Shown piece by piece: positions 1 through 9,748 of a stretch of DNA of 64,000 nt. The notes under the pieces were generated by a model. That model searched no databases and was not told the origin of the DNA. It saw only the letters and a program-made list of their open reading frames with translations. The translations under genes and the position numbers were made by a program. Numbering within the stretch: position 1 is the first letter of the stretch; each line of letters begins with the position of its first letter. This DNA is from Saprospiraceae bacterium (GTDB lineage: Bacteria; Bacteroidota; Bacteroidia; Chitinophagales; Saprospiraceae): assembly GCA_016714765.1 (NCBI GenBank), contig JADKCF010000012.1, positions 77,925 to 141,924 on the forward strand. Direction: 5' to 3'.

Positions 1-852
1 CAGATGCCAGACACTCCACCAGGCTGCAATCAGAGCCATACCTCCGGCCCCTTTGAAGTAATTAAAAATAAGAATAAGGGCAAGACCTGAATTCTGAATA
101 CCTGTTTCGATAGATACAGATTGAGCATCAGCTTTCGGGAGTTTCATGATGTTTCGGGTCCAGCCATAGCCTACCAAAAGTGCAAGACAGTTATGAATTA
201 AAACAATAAAAAAAACTATCCCCAGGTAATTTTTAATATTTTCAAGATTGCCTGCCACAGCAGCTACGACAAAACCGATGAAAATAATGAAACTCAGTTT
301 TTTAACTGGTTTTTTTATTTTGTCTGTAAAACCCGGTAAATATTGATTAAAAACAAACCCAATAATGAGAGGTATGATAATTAGCTGCCCAATGGTACCA
401 ATCATATTCGTAAAACTGATATCAAAGTCTATAGAACTGTTTGCACTGTCCGGAATCCAGTTTCGGAGCAAAGCGAAAATGAAAGGGGTAGAAAAAGCAC
501 AAAGTAAGGTGGATATCATGGTTAGTATAACTGATAAAGCTACATTGGCACCTGCAAGATGTACAGCATAGTTGGACACGTTTCCCCCTGGACAGGATGC
601 AATCAGTATCATACCCAATGCAAGACTATACTCAGGGCGAATTATCCACACCAAAGCCAAAGTAAGTAAAGGTAATAATATCATTTGAGAAATCAGTCCT
701 GTCCACACCCCTTTAGGATTTTTCAATACATACGCAAAATCTTTGATACTGAGATCCAAAGCAACTCCAAACATAAGAATGCCTAAACAGATGTTCAGTA
801 TCAGGACCTGATCCTGATTAAAGTTTACTTGTATGGCATCCAGATTCTCCAT
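1..852 (-). CDS. Bile acid:sodium symporter (BASS) family transporter, partial
   Basis: Membrane transporter of the BASS family, probably moving an organic anion with sodium. The frame opens with ATG at 852 and runs off the left edge without a stop, so about 284 N-terminal codons are present and the C-terminus is missing. The translation is a series of hydrophobic helices. It contains the family-type segments CPGGNVSNY and ETGIQNSGLA, the latter matching the conserved E-x-G-x-Q-N sodium-site region. It lies 17 nt downstream of valS on the same strand and may be co-transcribed. The substrate cannot be told from sequence. Confidence 0.82.
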   Translation of the reverse strand, partial: MENLDAIQVNFNQDQVLILNICLGILMFGVALDLSIKDFAYVLKNPKGVWTGLISQMILLPLLTLALVWIIRPEYSLALGMILIASCPGGNVSNYAVHLAGANVALSVILTMISTLLCAFSTPFIFALLRNWIPDSANSSIDFDISFTNMIGTIGQLIIIPLIIGFVFNQYLPGFTDKIKKPVKKLSFIIFIGFVVAAVAGNLENIKNYLGIVFFIVLIHNCLALLVGYGWTRNIMKLPKADAQSVSIETGIQNSGLALILIFNYFKGAGGMALIAAWWSVWHL

Positions 853-869
853 GATTTACTTGCGTAAGA

Positions 870-3506
870 TCAAGCATTTTTCATTTCTTCCAATCTGGCA
901 AGGTCATCCTTAAGGATTTTTATTCGTTCCTGCCCATCAGCCAGTTTTGCCTTTTCTTTTTCGACAACTGCAGCAGGCGCACCACTTACAAATCTCTCAT
1001 TATTGAGTTTGGCCTCTACCGATGCTACAAATCCCAACTGATACTGCAATTCTTTGGTTTTTTCTTCCATCTGAGCATCAATATCCAATTCCTGATTGAT
1101 GGCTACTATACACTTTTCAGTACCCGAAATAAATCCTATACCTGCCACATTCTCATCTGTCGTAATAGTAATATCACTAAGGTTGGCTGATTTGATACAT
1201 ATTTCTTTCCATCCTGACTGGTTGAACAATGCTTCAGAACGCTCACTCTGAATGATGTAAACCTCAAGTTTATCCATCATTTTAATGCCGTTTTTATTGC
1301 GTATATCTCTGATATTAGTGATCATCTCTTTGGCCTGCTCTACTCTGTCTATCAGAGTTTGACTATAATCTGCAGGCTTTGGATAATGGCTTAAAATACA
1401 ATCATCGCCATTATTTCTATGCTGCAGCACATGCCATATCTCTTCGGTTATAAATGGCATAAACGGATGCAATAAGGAGCAAATACTGCTGAATAATGAA
1501 ATAGTATTTTCTTTTGTACTTAACGGAATTTTAGATTCAAAACCAGGTTTTACCATCTCCAGATACCACGAACAAAAGTCTGACCAAATGAAGGTATAAA
1601 TACTCATCAACGCTTCAGACAATCTGTATTCTTTGAAGTTTTTATCAATGTCAACTGCCAGCGACGAGAGCTTGTCTTGCATCCATTGATAAGCAAGTCT
1701 ATCGGCCTCTCCGGCTACAAGTGAAGGGTCAGTCTCCCAGCCATCCACCAATCTAAGGGCATTCCAAATCTTATTGCTAAAGTTTCTTCCCTGCTCACAA
1801 AGCTTATCGTCAAAAAGTAAATCTCCGCCGGCAGGTGAGCAGGCCATCATACCGAATCTGACACCATCTGCACCAAAATCTTCTATCAGCTGGAGAGCGT
1901 CAGGACTGTTTCCAAGGGATTTGGACATTTTCCTTCTTTGCTTATCCCTTACCATTCCGGTAAAATATACATGATCAAAAGGTCGTTTACCTTCCCATTC
2001 GTAACCTGCCATGACCATCCTTGCTACCCATAAAAAGATGATGTCCCATCCTGTCACCAAAACCGATGTAGGATAGTAGTAGTCGAGTTGCTTTTTATCT
2101 TTGAAACCATCAAAAACCGTAATTGGCCACAGCCAGGAAGAAAACCAGGTGTCGAGCACATCTTCATCCTGCCTTAAGTCAGACATACTTATGGACGGAT
2201 ACTTGGCCTGAGCCTGATTCAATGCCTGTTGTGCAGATTCTGCTACAAAAACATCATCGCCGACATAATAGGCAGGAATCCTGTGTCCCCACCACAATTG
2301 TCGGCTTATACACCAATCTTTGATGTTTTCCATCCAGTGGCGATAGATGTTCTTCTGATTTTTGGGAAAAAACTCCACTTCATCATTCATAACTGCATCG
2401 AGGGCAGGACCTCCGAGTGCTTTCATATCTACATACCATTGCAACGAAAGTCTTGGTTCGACAACAGAATTGGTTCTTTCTGATCGACCTACATTGTTTT
2501 GATAATCTTCTATTTTATCCACATGACCACCGGCCTCCAGATCTTTGGCAAATTTTTTCCTGACTACAAACCTGTCTTCACCTACATAAATAGCTGCCTC
2601 CGGGCTCATCGTGCCGTCTTCATTAAAAACATCCACAATTTCCAGCTGGTGTCTTTTGCCTATTTCATAGTCATTGGTATCGTGGGCCGGTGTTACCTTC
2701 AATGCCCCTGTTCCAAACTCCATATCTACATAGCTGTCCATGATGATGGGCACAATACGGCCAATCAAAGGTACTATCACATGCTTACCTAGCAGATGTG
2801 CATATCTCGGATCGTCCGGATGTACCGCCACTGCAGTGTCGCCCGGAATGGTTTCAGGTCTGGTAGTAGCTACTACAAGGTATTCATCTGAACCTTCTAT
2901 TTTATATTTGACATGAAACAACCTGGATTGCTCCATACTATAAATTACCTCTTCATTGGAAAGAACCGTTTTTGCTTCCGGATCCCAGTTGACCATACGT
3001 TTACCACGATATAGCTTACCTTTGTTGAATAGGTCTACAAAAACTTTGATAACCCCTTCCGATCTGACTTCATCCATAGTAAAAGCCGTACGCTCCCAAT
3101 CACATGAAGCACCGAGTTTTTGCAATTGCTCCAGGATGATTCCACCATATTTTTCCTTCCACTCCCATGCATACTCCAGGAACTGTTCTCTTGTAAGGTC
3201 GCCTTTTTTTATTCCTTTCTCCCTGAGCATTTTGACCACTTTGGCTTCAGTGGCAATAGATGCATGGTCTGTACCAGGTACCCAGCAGGCATTTTTACCG
3301 TCCATCCTCGCTTTGCGTATAAGGATATCCTGAATTGTATTGTTGAGCATATGCCCCATGTGCAAGACACCAGTCACATTGGGTGGAGGTATGACAATAC
3401 TGTAAGATTCTCTGTGGTCCGGTTCGGAATGGAAGTATTGCCTATCCATCCAGTGTTGATACCATTTTGACTCTATTTCAGAAGGATTATATCTCGAAGA
3501 AATCAT
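870..3506 (-). CDS. valS: Valyl-tRNA synthetase
   Basis: Charges tRNA-Val with valine in the cytoplasm. It is an 878-residue class I synthetase of normal length. The HIGH motif appears as HMGH at residues 49-52, within PPPNVTGVLHMGHML. The KMSKS motif is intact near residue 526 (RRKMSKSLGN). Between them lies the CP1 editing domain (ATTRPETIPGDTAVAVHP). The anticodon-binding region and a charged coiled-coil C-terminal tail typical of ValRS follow. The frame is uninterrupted. The start at 3506 gives the usual short N-terminus before the Rossmann fold. The BASS transporter gene follows on the same strand. Confidence 0.98.
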   Translation of the reverse strand: MISSRYNPSEIESKWYQHWMDRQYFHSEPDHRESYSIVIPPPNVTGVLHMGHMLNNTIQDILIRKARMDGKNACWVPGTDHASIATEAKVVKMLREKGIKKGDLTREQFLEYAWEWKEKYGGIILEQLQKLGASCDWERTAFTMDEVRSEGVIKVFVDLFNKGKLYRGKRMVNWDPEAKTVLSNEEVIYSMEQSRLFHVKYKIEGSDEYLVVATTRPETIPGDTAVAVHPDDPRYAHLLGKHVIVPLIGRIVPIIMDSYVDMEFGTGALKVTPAHDTNDYEIGKRHQLEIVDVFNEDGTMSPEAAIYVGEDRFVVRKKFAKDLEAGGHVDKIEDYQNNVGRSERTNSVVEPRLSLQWYVDMKALGGPALDAVMNDEVEFFPKNQKNIYRHWMENIKDWCISRQLWWGHRIPAYYVGDDVFVAESAQQALNQAQAKYPSISMSDLRQDEDVLDTWFSSWLWPITVFDGFKDKKQLDYYYPTSVLVTGWDIIFLWVARMVMAGYEWEGKRPFDHVYFTGMVRDKQRRKMSKSLGNSPDALQLIEDFGADGVRFGMMACSPAGGDLLFDDKLCEQGRNFSNKIWNALRLVDGWETDPSLVAGEADRLAYQWMQDKLSSLAVDIDKNFKEYRLSEALMSIYTFIWSDFCSWYLEMVKPGFESKIPLSTKENTISLFSSICSLLHPFMPFITEEIWHVLQHRNNGDDCILSHYPKPADYSQTLIDRVEQAKEMITNIRDIRNKNGIKMMDKLEVYIIQSERSEALFNQSGWKEICIKSANLSDITITTDENVAGIGFISGTEKCIVAINQELDIDAQMEEKTKELQYQLGFVASVEAKLNNERFVSGAPAAVVEKEKAKLADGQERIKILKDDLARLEEMKNA

Positions 3507-3593
3507 CTACATTACTTTTTATTAGAAAATAGTGGGTATTGTTCAGAATTACATAAAATTTTGCATCATCTTAAAAGTGAGCCAACTCTTACA

Positions 3594-4208
3594 TCAGTAT
3601 TTTAGGGTATACACATCCGATTGTCCGGATTTTTTAAGCACAACAACTACAAAATTGTCGTATTCGTCATCTTCAAACGTTTTGGTAAAAATATCTCGTC
3701 CCGCCAATGTATTGGTAATGGAAGGGATAGTATTAGAATGTCCCACGATAAGTAACCGGTTGTATTGCTCGCTATTTTTTACGTTATCCAGAAGTGCCTT
3801 TAGATCCTTATTGTCATATGGCAAGATAGCCATTGCCTTAATATCGGCCAGCGAATCGACTGTAAACATGGCCCTGAGAGTCAGTGTTGAATATATTGCA
3901 TCTACTCTTGTACCTCTCAGAATGTCTGCAATTTTAGTAGACCTGGCTAATCCCTCCGCAGTAAGGGGTGGGTCTTCCTTGATGGACGTATCTTTTTCGG
4001 CATGTCTGACAAGGTAAAATATTTTGGCTGTACTATCCTCATTGATAACCACTTTCTGGCTGTCAGTAGTGATAATCACATTCGACTGAATTTCTTTTAC
4101 ACTTTTGCCGTTAATACCAGTCTGGTGTTCCTGTTGTTTGCATGAACTGAGAATAATGGCGATAATGCCCATTATCAACCCTATTTTAAATATTAATTGT
4201 CTGGTCAT
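3594..4208 (-). CDS. Histidine phosphatase family lipoprotein
   Basis: Predicted phosphatase of the phosphoglycerate mutase/SixA superfamily, 204 residues. A hydrophobic N-terminal helix ends in the lipobox LSSC (Cys23), so it is probably anchored as a lipoprotein. The catalytic RHG-type motif is seen as VRHAEKD and the second histidine as VGHSNTIP. It starts 12 nt after the end of lysA and is likely the last gene of a lysA transcript. The substrate is unknown. A role in peptidoglycan or small-phosphate metabolism is only suggested by the neighbour. Confidence 0.85.
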   Translation of the reverse strand: MTRQLIFKIGLIMGIIAIILSSCKQQEHQTGINGKSVKEIQSNVIITTDSQKVVINEDSTAKIFYLVRHAEKDTSIKEDPPLTAEGLARSTKIADILRGTRVDAIYSTLTLRAMFTVDSLADIKAMAILPYDNKDLKALLDNVKNSEQYNRLLIVGHSNTIPSITNTLAGRDIFTKTFEDDEYDNFVVVVLKKSGQSDVYTLKY

Positions 4209-4220
4209 GAATAATATATA

Positions 4221-5550
4221 TTATCGTAAAATCTTATCGTTTTCCTTGATACTGGCGGGAGCATGAGATTCGATGCCATTTGGTAAAATAGGTGCCTGTA
4301 AAGCCAGTGGCTTGTCAAATATGTCCAGATCTACCTGATTTTTCACTATATCGTCCAGCGTCTCTCTCTTGCGTATGAGGTAATCCACTCCTTCATGAAT
4401 CAGCACTTCTGCAGGCCTGTACCTCGAATTATAGTTGGAAGACATGGTATAACAATAAGCTCCGGCATTGTAAAAAGCCAGAATGTCACCTTCATTGATT
4501 TCTGTCATTTTGCGATTGACCCCCGAAAGTATCTGTTTCGCAGATGTATCCTACTACTGTATAAATTCTCGACCTACCTTCGGTTTTGGAAATGTTGACA
4601 ATCTTATGGTATGAATCATACAACATAGGTCTTATCAAATGATTCAGACCAGAGTCCACACCTGCAAAAACAGTAGATGTTGTTTGTTTCACTACATTGA
4701 CTTTTACAAGAAAGACACCGGACTCACTGACCAGAAATTTTCCGGGTTCGAACATAAGGGTCAGTTTGCGGCCATATCTTTCACAAAACTCATTAAACCT
4801 GACGGTGATTTTTTCTCCAAGCTCTTCAATATCCGTCTCAATATCTTCTTCCTTGTAAGGTACTTTAAACCCACTCCCGAAATCTATATATTGTAAGTCT
4901 TTAAACTCTTCGGCCACCTGAAAGAGAATTTCAGCTCCCTGCAAGAATACATCTATATCTAAAATATCACTACCGGTATGCATATGAATTCCTTCTACTG
5001 TCATATCATGGGCTTTGATGATCCTGTGTATCAGAGGGGTCTGATGGAAAGAAATACCAAATTTGGAATCAATATGACCAACACTAATTTTAGAATTTCC
5101 TCCCGCCATGATGTGGGGATTGATCCTGATGCATATGGGGTAATGAGGATAGAGACTTCCGAATTGCTCAAGGATAGACAGATTGTCGATATTGATTTTG
5201 ACTCCCAATTCTACTGCCTGTGAAATTTCCTCTATAGAAACACAATTAGGTGTATAGATGATCTCGTCGGGCTGAAATCCGGCTAGAAGTCCAATTCTGG
5301 CCTCCTGAATAGATACTGTATCCAACCCTGTACCTAATGATTTGAGGTATTTCAGTACGGCGATATTGTTTAGCGCTTTGCAGGCATAATTGATTTTTAG
5401 CTTTTTGAGATGAAATGCCTTGGTTAGTCTATCATACTGTCTTTTCATTACAGACGTCTCATAAATATATAATGGACAGCCATATTTCTTTACTAACACC
5501 AAAGGGTCCACCCCACCCTCAAGTAAGTATTTATCGTTTTCGATATGCAT
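4221..5550 (-). CDS. lysA: Diaminopimelate decarboxylase, frame-shifted
   Basis: Final enzyme of lysine synthesis, converting meso-diaminopimelate to lysine with PLP. The N-terminal alanine-racemase-like barrel (5550 to about 4525) has the PLP lysine in INYACKALNN and the segment GGNSKISVGHIDSKFG. The C-terminal domain (GAYCYTMSSNYNSR, then RPAEVLIHEG) lies in another frame. The break is a run of five C on the plus strand at 4520-4524. With four, the protein reads CETDTFGVNRKMTEI and continues to 4221. Since lysA is a core gene, a sequencing insertion is more likely than true loss. About 442 residues when repaired. Confidence 0.93.
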
Positions 5551-5571
5551 AAAAGATTCTTATTTGGGGGA

Positions 5572-5579
5572 CAAAGATA
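5572..5579 (-). promoter_or_regulatory. lysA promoter, -7 element
   Basis: On the minus strand this reads TATCTTTG, a perfect match to the Bacteroidetes -7 consensus TAnnTTTG. Transcription would begin near 5565, leaving a leader of about 15 nt before the lysA ATG at 5550. I see no clear TTTG -33 element at the right distance. An inverted repeat occupies that position instead. Confidence 0.6.
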
Positions 5580-5587
5580 ATTTTTTT

Positions 5588-5604
5588 TAGTCATTCCATG
5601 ACTA
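5588..5604. promoter_or_regulatory. Inverted repeat in the lysA promoter, possible operator
   Basis: TAGTCAT-TCC-ATGACTA is a perfect 7-bp inverted repeat with a 3-nt spacer. Its centre is 17 bp upstream of the lysA -7 element, so it covers the -33 region, where a bound protein could block or recruit RNA polymerase. The rest of the 5551-5729 interval, which is also the 3' side of the AlkD-like gene, shows nothing else. Confidence 0.4.
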
Positions 5605-5729
5605 AATTGAATAAATTAAGACCATATTGACCAAAGAAAAAAGGGACATTGACAATCAACTAGGCATATGAGTCGACTTGCTTTGCAAACAGCTTTTTAT
5701 ATTAAATATACTGACGCAATTCTGACTTC

Positions 5730-6437
5730 TTAACATCTTGCTTGTTTCCTCTTATTCCCGACTTTACCTGTCATAATGTTTTTATTGATGTAATCTGAAG
5801 CGGCAGGTACTTTGCATGATGTGCCATTCATATCTACACTCACAAGACCTATTTTAGATGCTGTGAGCAAAGCTCTGTCTGTCAGATCCTTGATGTATGT
5901 ACCTACTGCAATTACAAAAGAATTCATGGCCATTCTGACTCTGTTGGGAGATGAGTGTATGCTCTCCGCTACTTTATCCAATAATTGGCTGAAAACCGGA
6001 ATATCCAGCGTTTCATCAGGCATAATGGATGCTGTGCTAGATAATGTTGCCCAACCTGCTGCAGCTATATTTTCTTTATCAGAAAGTATCCACTTCATGC
6101 CCAGTTCCATTCCAAATTTTGTTTCGGAAGCTACCCATGGTACTGCATATTCGTTCAAATAAGACCAATATGCTTTTTCTACCCAATGCTGTAGCTGATC
6201 TTTTGTAATTTTTTTTTCATCAGCCATCAGTCCTGCCAGATACATGGCATCTGAATTGCCTGTGTCATAGAGCTGCAGGGATAGTTCATGATTTTTTTTT
6301 GTTTTTTTAAGTATTGTCTTGAGATCAGCCACTTTTACTCCGAAGAATGGCTCTTTTGCACCATGGTTCATCAAAGTTTTTTTGGTTTGTGGGTCTCCTT
6401 TTTTTTCGAGTTCCGACATAATTTCATCAAATGTCAT
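5730..6437 (-). CDS. DNA alkylation repair protein (AlkD-like HEAT-repeat family)
   Basis: Predicted DNA glycosylase-like protein acting on alkylated bases. It has 235 residues, close to the usual AlkC/AlkD family size. The N-terminal GAKEPFFGVKVADLK resembles the conserved start of the family. It is followed by helical repeats with VEKAYWSYLNEYAVPWVAS and the asparagine-rich segment SSPNRVRMAMNSFVIAVG. The frame is intact. The C-terminus is basic (KVGNKRKQARC). It stands alone between lysA and a DUF3299 lipoprotein, both on the same strand. Activity is inferred from family only. Confidence 0.85.
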   Translation of the reverse strand: MTFDEIMSELEKKGDPQTKKTLMNHGAKEPFFGVKVADLKTILKKTKKNHELSLQLYDTGNSDAMYLAGLMADEKKITKDQLQHWVEKAYWSYLNEYAVPWVASETKFGMELGMKWILSDKENIAAAGWATLSSTASIMPDETLDIPVFSQLLDKVAESIHSSPNRVRMAMNSFVIAVGTYIKDLTDRALLTASKIGLVSVDMNGTSCKVPAASDYINKNIMTGKVGNKRKQARC

Positions 6438-6527
6438 TGCTTTATTATTTTTGAGTTATGTAAATAGGTAGAAATAATCAACGCAGGTTGTGTGCTTATT
6501 GTGATTGTATGTTAAATATCAAACCCT

Positions 6528-7082
6528 TTAACGAATCATTTCCGCCTCTTCCAAAACGTAGATCAGATAATCAAAATTATCTCTATTAAGTTTTAACCGT
6601 CCTTTAAACTTGATCTTTGTATCCACCTTGAGTACCGGTAGCTTGGTAGGTGACAAAATATCTATGATTGATTCAACACCGGCCTTACCACAAAAAAAAC
6701 ACTGGGCAAAAGGGAAAGCCGAAAGAATGACTATTTTATCATCTCCTGTTTCATCCACCGGAATATAAAATCCTTCTACTTCCACTAATTTTCCGTCCAG
6801 TACTTTTAAGGTGTCACTAAACACAGGCATAGAAACTTCCATGCCTAGCTTTTCATTATAACTGTCTTCAAATTTTACTGCCATCAGATATTTCCAAGGG
6901 ATAACGTAGGCATCACCGTTTTTTTTGAAAATGGAAATGTCAGCATCGCCTTTGATCGCAGTAGTATCTGTTGCTACCTGACTGCCACTGACCACCGGAA
7001 TAGATGGAGCTTCCTGTTTACAGGATATTAAAAAAAAAGCTGATGCGAAAAACAGTAAGCACAGAAAAACAAAACTTCGCAT
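6528..7082 (-). CDS. DUF3299-like lipoprotein
   Basis: Exported lipoprotein of 184 residues. The signal peptide ends in FLISC (Cys21). The mature part has the DUF3299 pattern: an aromatic-rich opening (PWKYLMAVKF), a middle segment LVEVEGFYIPVDE, and a cysteine motif AQCFFCGKAGVES. An OB-like beta-rich fold is expected from the alternating pattern. The cysteines CFFCG could bind metal, but no function is established. The start at 7082 gives a normal signal peptide. A GATCTTTG -7-like element, one mismatch from consensus, lies at 7114-7121 on the minus strand. Confidence 0.78.
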   Translation of the reverse strand: MRSFVFLCLLFFASAFFLISCKQEAPSIPVVSGSQVATDTTAIKGDADISIFKKNGDAYVIPWKYLMAVKFEDSYNEKLGMEVSMPVFSDTLKVLDGKLVEVEGFYIPVDETGDDKIVILSAFPFAQCFFCGKAGVESIIDILSPTKLPVLKVDTKIKFKGRLKLNRDNFDYLIYVLEEAEMIR

Positions 7083-7391
7083 AACGTTATATTTTGGGTG
7101 TAAAGTACAATTGCAAAGATCACAATTTAAATAAAATATAAATTATAATATCACTAAAACATCATCAAAAGTAAACATTTGAAATCGATAAAACACATTA
7201 CTATAGCTTAATTCACATAGACTTCAATGATTATTTTTCAAAAAAGATTCATAATAAGCTATAAAAAAAAGCAATAATCAATTTATGAAAGCCCCAAAAT
7301 ACATACAGATCAAAGACTATGAAGAAAGATCGGGGATGGTAAACGTCACTGAAATCAGAAATTTATTTAAACACATGAACCCTTTTTATGG
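7083..7391. other. Intergenic region between divergent lipoprotein and ferredoxin genes
   Basis: This AT-rich interval holds the promoter area of the DUF3299 lipoprotein at its left end and the ferredoxin promoter just beyond its right end. A 55-codon open frame at 7285-7452 runs through the ferredoxin promoter and is probably not a gene. I see no hairpin terminator, RNA gene or repeat here. Confidence 0.5.
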
Positions 7392-7420
7392 TTGCTTTGG
7401 TTTAATAAATTATAACTTTG
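7392..7420 (+). promoter_or_regulatory. Ferredoxin promoter (TTG - 18 nt - TAACTTTG)
   Basis: TTG at 7392-7394, an 18-nt spacer and TAACTTTG at 7413-7420 match the Bacteroidetes primary sigma factor consensus. The start of transcription would be near 7427, giving a leader of about 32 nt before the ATG at 7459. Confidence 0.7.
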
Positions 7421-7458
7421 CAAAATTAATAAATAATACAGATCAATCATAAAAGAAG

Positions 7459-7800
7459 ATGGCGCAAATTAAGTTCAGATTTGAGGACACAAGCATACCG
7501 GAGGTCATTGCTACAAAAGTCGAAAAGGGGTATTCTATTCTTGAAGTGACTGAAGATGTGGATGTGCATTTAAACCATAATTGTGGTGGTGTATGCGCTT
7601 GCTCCACGTGTCATATTTATATAATGAAAGGTGCTCAAACACTGGAAGAAATATCAGAAAAAGAAGAAGATTTTATTGACAGAGCAATCAATCCAAAATT
7701 GGAATCCAGATTGGCATGTCAGTGTATTATTTTAGAGGATGACGCTGATATTGAGGTCATTATACCTGACCAGAAAAACATTATTGGACACGAACACTGA
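7459..7800 (+). CDS. fdx: [2Fe-2S] ferredoxin, adrenodoxin/ISC type
   Basis: Small cytoplasmic electron carrier of 113 residues. The four cluster ligands fit the adrenodoxin pattern C-x5-C-x2-C-x35-C: Cys42, Cys48, Cys51 and Cys87 (NCGGVCACSTC and RLACQC). Two extra cysteines, 46 and 89, lie beside them. An acidic segment EEISEKEEDFID precedes the last ligand, as in ISC-type ferredoxins. The gene is transcribed alone from a strong promoter and converges on prpE. A role in Fe-S cluster assembly or general electron transfer is likely, but no isc gene is adjacent. The Fe-S carriers mrp and nfu are 30 kb away. Confidence 0.93.
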   Translation: MAQIKFRFEDTSIPEVIATKVEKGYSILEVTEDVDVHLNHNCGGVCACSTCHIYIMKGAQTLEEISEKEEDFIDRAINPKLESRLACQCIILEDDADIEVIIPDQKNIIGHEH

Positions 7801-7820
7801 TTTTCTACAAACACTGAAAA

Positions 7821-9704
7821 TCAATCATACTTTCCACTTAATGTCCATTTGAGCTCATCGAGTACTGTTAAGTCTTCAATGGTAGATGGGACCTGGTAAG
7901 GAACCTTGTCTGCAATTGCCCTGATGATCTTACGCAGGATTTTACCCGACCTCGTTTTGGGCAGACGCTCGATGAAGTAGACTGTCTTAAACGAAGCAAC
8001 AGCCCCTATAGTATCTCTTACTTTTGCAATTAACTCTTCAGAAATCTGCTCTGATTGACTATCAAAACTATGTTTGAGCACTACAAAGCCCACAGGTAAC
8101 TGCCCTTTCATTTCGTCGTTGCATCCTACTACTGCACATTCAGCCACGGCATAGTGTCCCGCAAGAATTTCCTCCATCTCGCTGGTAGATAATCTATGTC
8201 CGGCAACATTTATGACATCATCTATCCTACCTGTGATGTAAATATAGTTATCTTCATCTCTGTAACCTCCATCCCCCGAAAAATAATATCCGGGATACTC
8301 TGAAAGATAAGATTTTATAAACCGATCATTATCATTCCACAGACCAGGAAGACAACCGGGAGGCAAGGGTGTCTTGATGACTACTGCTCCTTCATGATGG
8401 GGCGGTAAATACTCATGCTCGGCGGACAAGATCCTGATATCAAAACCAAACATAGGTTTTCCTGCTGATCCTGGTTTTATAGGAATGAGTCCTACACCTG
8501 CAAGATTTGCCAACATAGGATATCCGGATTCAGTTTGCCACCAATGGTCGATGACCGGTCGCTGAAGCAAAGCGGTGACCCACTCATATGTTGCTACATC
8601 AGTGCGCTCACCTGCCAGAAAAAGATATCTCAATGAACTCAGATCGTATTTGTGAAAAAGCTGGCCATCAAAGTCTTCTTTCTTGATAGCTCGGATGGCT
8701 GTCGGTGCAGTAAAAAATGTATTAACTTTATACTCTTCGATGACGCGCCAGAATGTACCTGCATCAGGAGTTTTGATAGGTTTACCTTCAAATAATATGG
8801 TGGTACAACCTCTGATCAATGGGGCATATACTATATAAGAATGCCCTACCACCCAGCCAATGTCAGAAGCCGCCCAATAAACACTACCTGGTACCGCATT
8901 ATACACGTACTCCATACTTGTGTTGAGTGCAACGGCGTGTCCACCATTATCCCGAACGATACCTTTGGGGGCACCTGTTGTACCTGAAGTATAAAGTATA
9001 TACAATGGATCCCAGGCATCTAAAATTTCATACGTTGCCGGCTCTGAAAATTTTATCAACTCATGCCAGTCATAGTCAAATCCTGCATTTAGCTCACAAG
9101 GGACAAAATCACGCTGCAGGACAATGCATCCCTGAGGTTTAAAATAAGCTTCATGCAGTGCTGCTTCTACAATGGTCTTGTATGGTATGATTTTTTCCAT
9201 CTCCTTGCCTCCACTTGCCATTAGTATCAGCTTAGGACGGGCATCATTGATTCTTATGGCCAGCTCATGAGCAGCAAAGCCTCCGAAAACGACAGAATGT
9301 ATAGCTCCTATTCTTGCACAAGCAAGCATTCCTATCACTGCTTCCGGCACCATAGGCATATATATCACGATAGTATCACCTTTTGCTACACCTTTTGCTT
9401 TGAGGACTCCGGCGAAAAGGGATACCTCATGGAGCAACTCCCTATATGTATACTTTTTTTTAACACCTGTCACCGGAGAATCATAAATCAAGGCAATCTG
9501 ATCTCCCCTCCCATTTTCGACATGAACATCCAGCGCAAGATACGAAGTATTCAATTTGCCTCCCTGATACCATCTGTAAAGATCATCTCCGTCTTTACTT
9601 AAAATAGTTTCCGGAAAGGTAAACCAATTTATTTTTTGGGCCTCATCACGCCAAAAGTCTTCTTTATTTGTAATGCTGCGATCGTATTCAGTTTCGTATG
9701 ACAT
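7821..9704 (-). CDS. prpE: Propionate-CoA ligase / acyl-CoA synthetase (PrpE-like)
   Basis: ATP-dependent ligase of the acetyl-CoA synthetase group, forming acyl-CoA through an acyl-AMP. The nucleotide motif is LYILYTSGTTGAPKG, followed by IVRDNGGHAVALN, a segment typical of propionyl-CoA rather than acetyl-CoA synthetases. SDIGWVVGHSYIVYAPL and the acetylatable lysine in PKTRSGKILRK are present. An ATG at 9740 would add 12 residues (SSLNLIIINSP and one more). I prefer 9704 because the family begins MSYE. It lies just downstream of acs, so the two probably form one short-chain fatty acid activation operon. Confidence 0.85.
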   Translation of the reverse strand: MSYETEYDRSITNKEDFWRDEAQKINWFTFPETILSKDGDDLYRWYQGGKLNTSYLALDVHVENGRGDQIALIYDSPVTGVKKKYTYRELLHEVSLFAGVLKAKGVAKGDTIVIYMPMVPEAVIGMLACARIGAIHSVVFGGFAAHELAIRINDARPKLILMASGGKEMEKIIPYKTIVEAALHEAYFKPQGCIVLQRDFVPCELNAGFDYDWHELIKFSEPATYEILDAWDPLYILYTSGTTGAPKGIVRDNGGHAVALNTSMEYVYNAVPGSVYWAASDIGWVVGHSYIVYAPLIRGCTTILFEGKPIKTPDAGTFWRVIEEYKVNTFFTAPTAIRAIKKEDFDGQLFHKYDLSSLRYLFLAGERTDVATYEWVTALLQRPVIDHWWQTESGYPMLANLAGVGLIPIKPGSAGKPMFGFDIRILSAEHEYLPPHHEGAVVIKTPLPPGCLPGLWNDNDRFIKSYLSEYPGYYFSGDGGYRDEDNYIYITGRIDDVINVAGHRLSTSEMEEILAGHYAVAECAVVGCNDEMKGQLPVGFVVLKHSFDSQSEQISEELIAKVRDTIGAVASFKTVYFIERLPKTRSGKILRKIIRAIADKVPYQVPSTIEDLTVLDELKWTLSGKYD

Positions 9705-9748
9705 AGGTGAGTTAATTATTATTAGGTTTAAGCTGGACAATTATTATT

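Noticed and set aside
2123..3470. Plus-strand open frames inside valS
   Set aside because: They are shadows of the intact valS frame and encode no recognisable protein.
4520..4524. Programmed ribosomal frameshifting in lysA and other broken genes
   Set aside because: Breaks are in many unrelated genes, at different points and mostly in the same direction of base loss, without conserved slippery heptamers or downstream structures.
7285..7452. 55-codon open frame ahead of the ferredoxin gene
   Set aside because: The consensus ferredoxin promoter (7392-7420) lies inside it, there is no promoter for the frame itself, and the product matches nothing.
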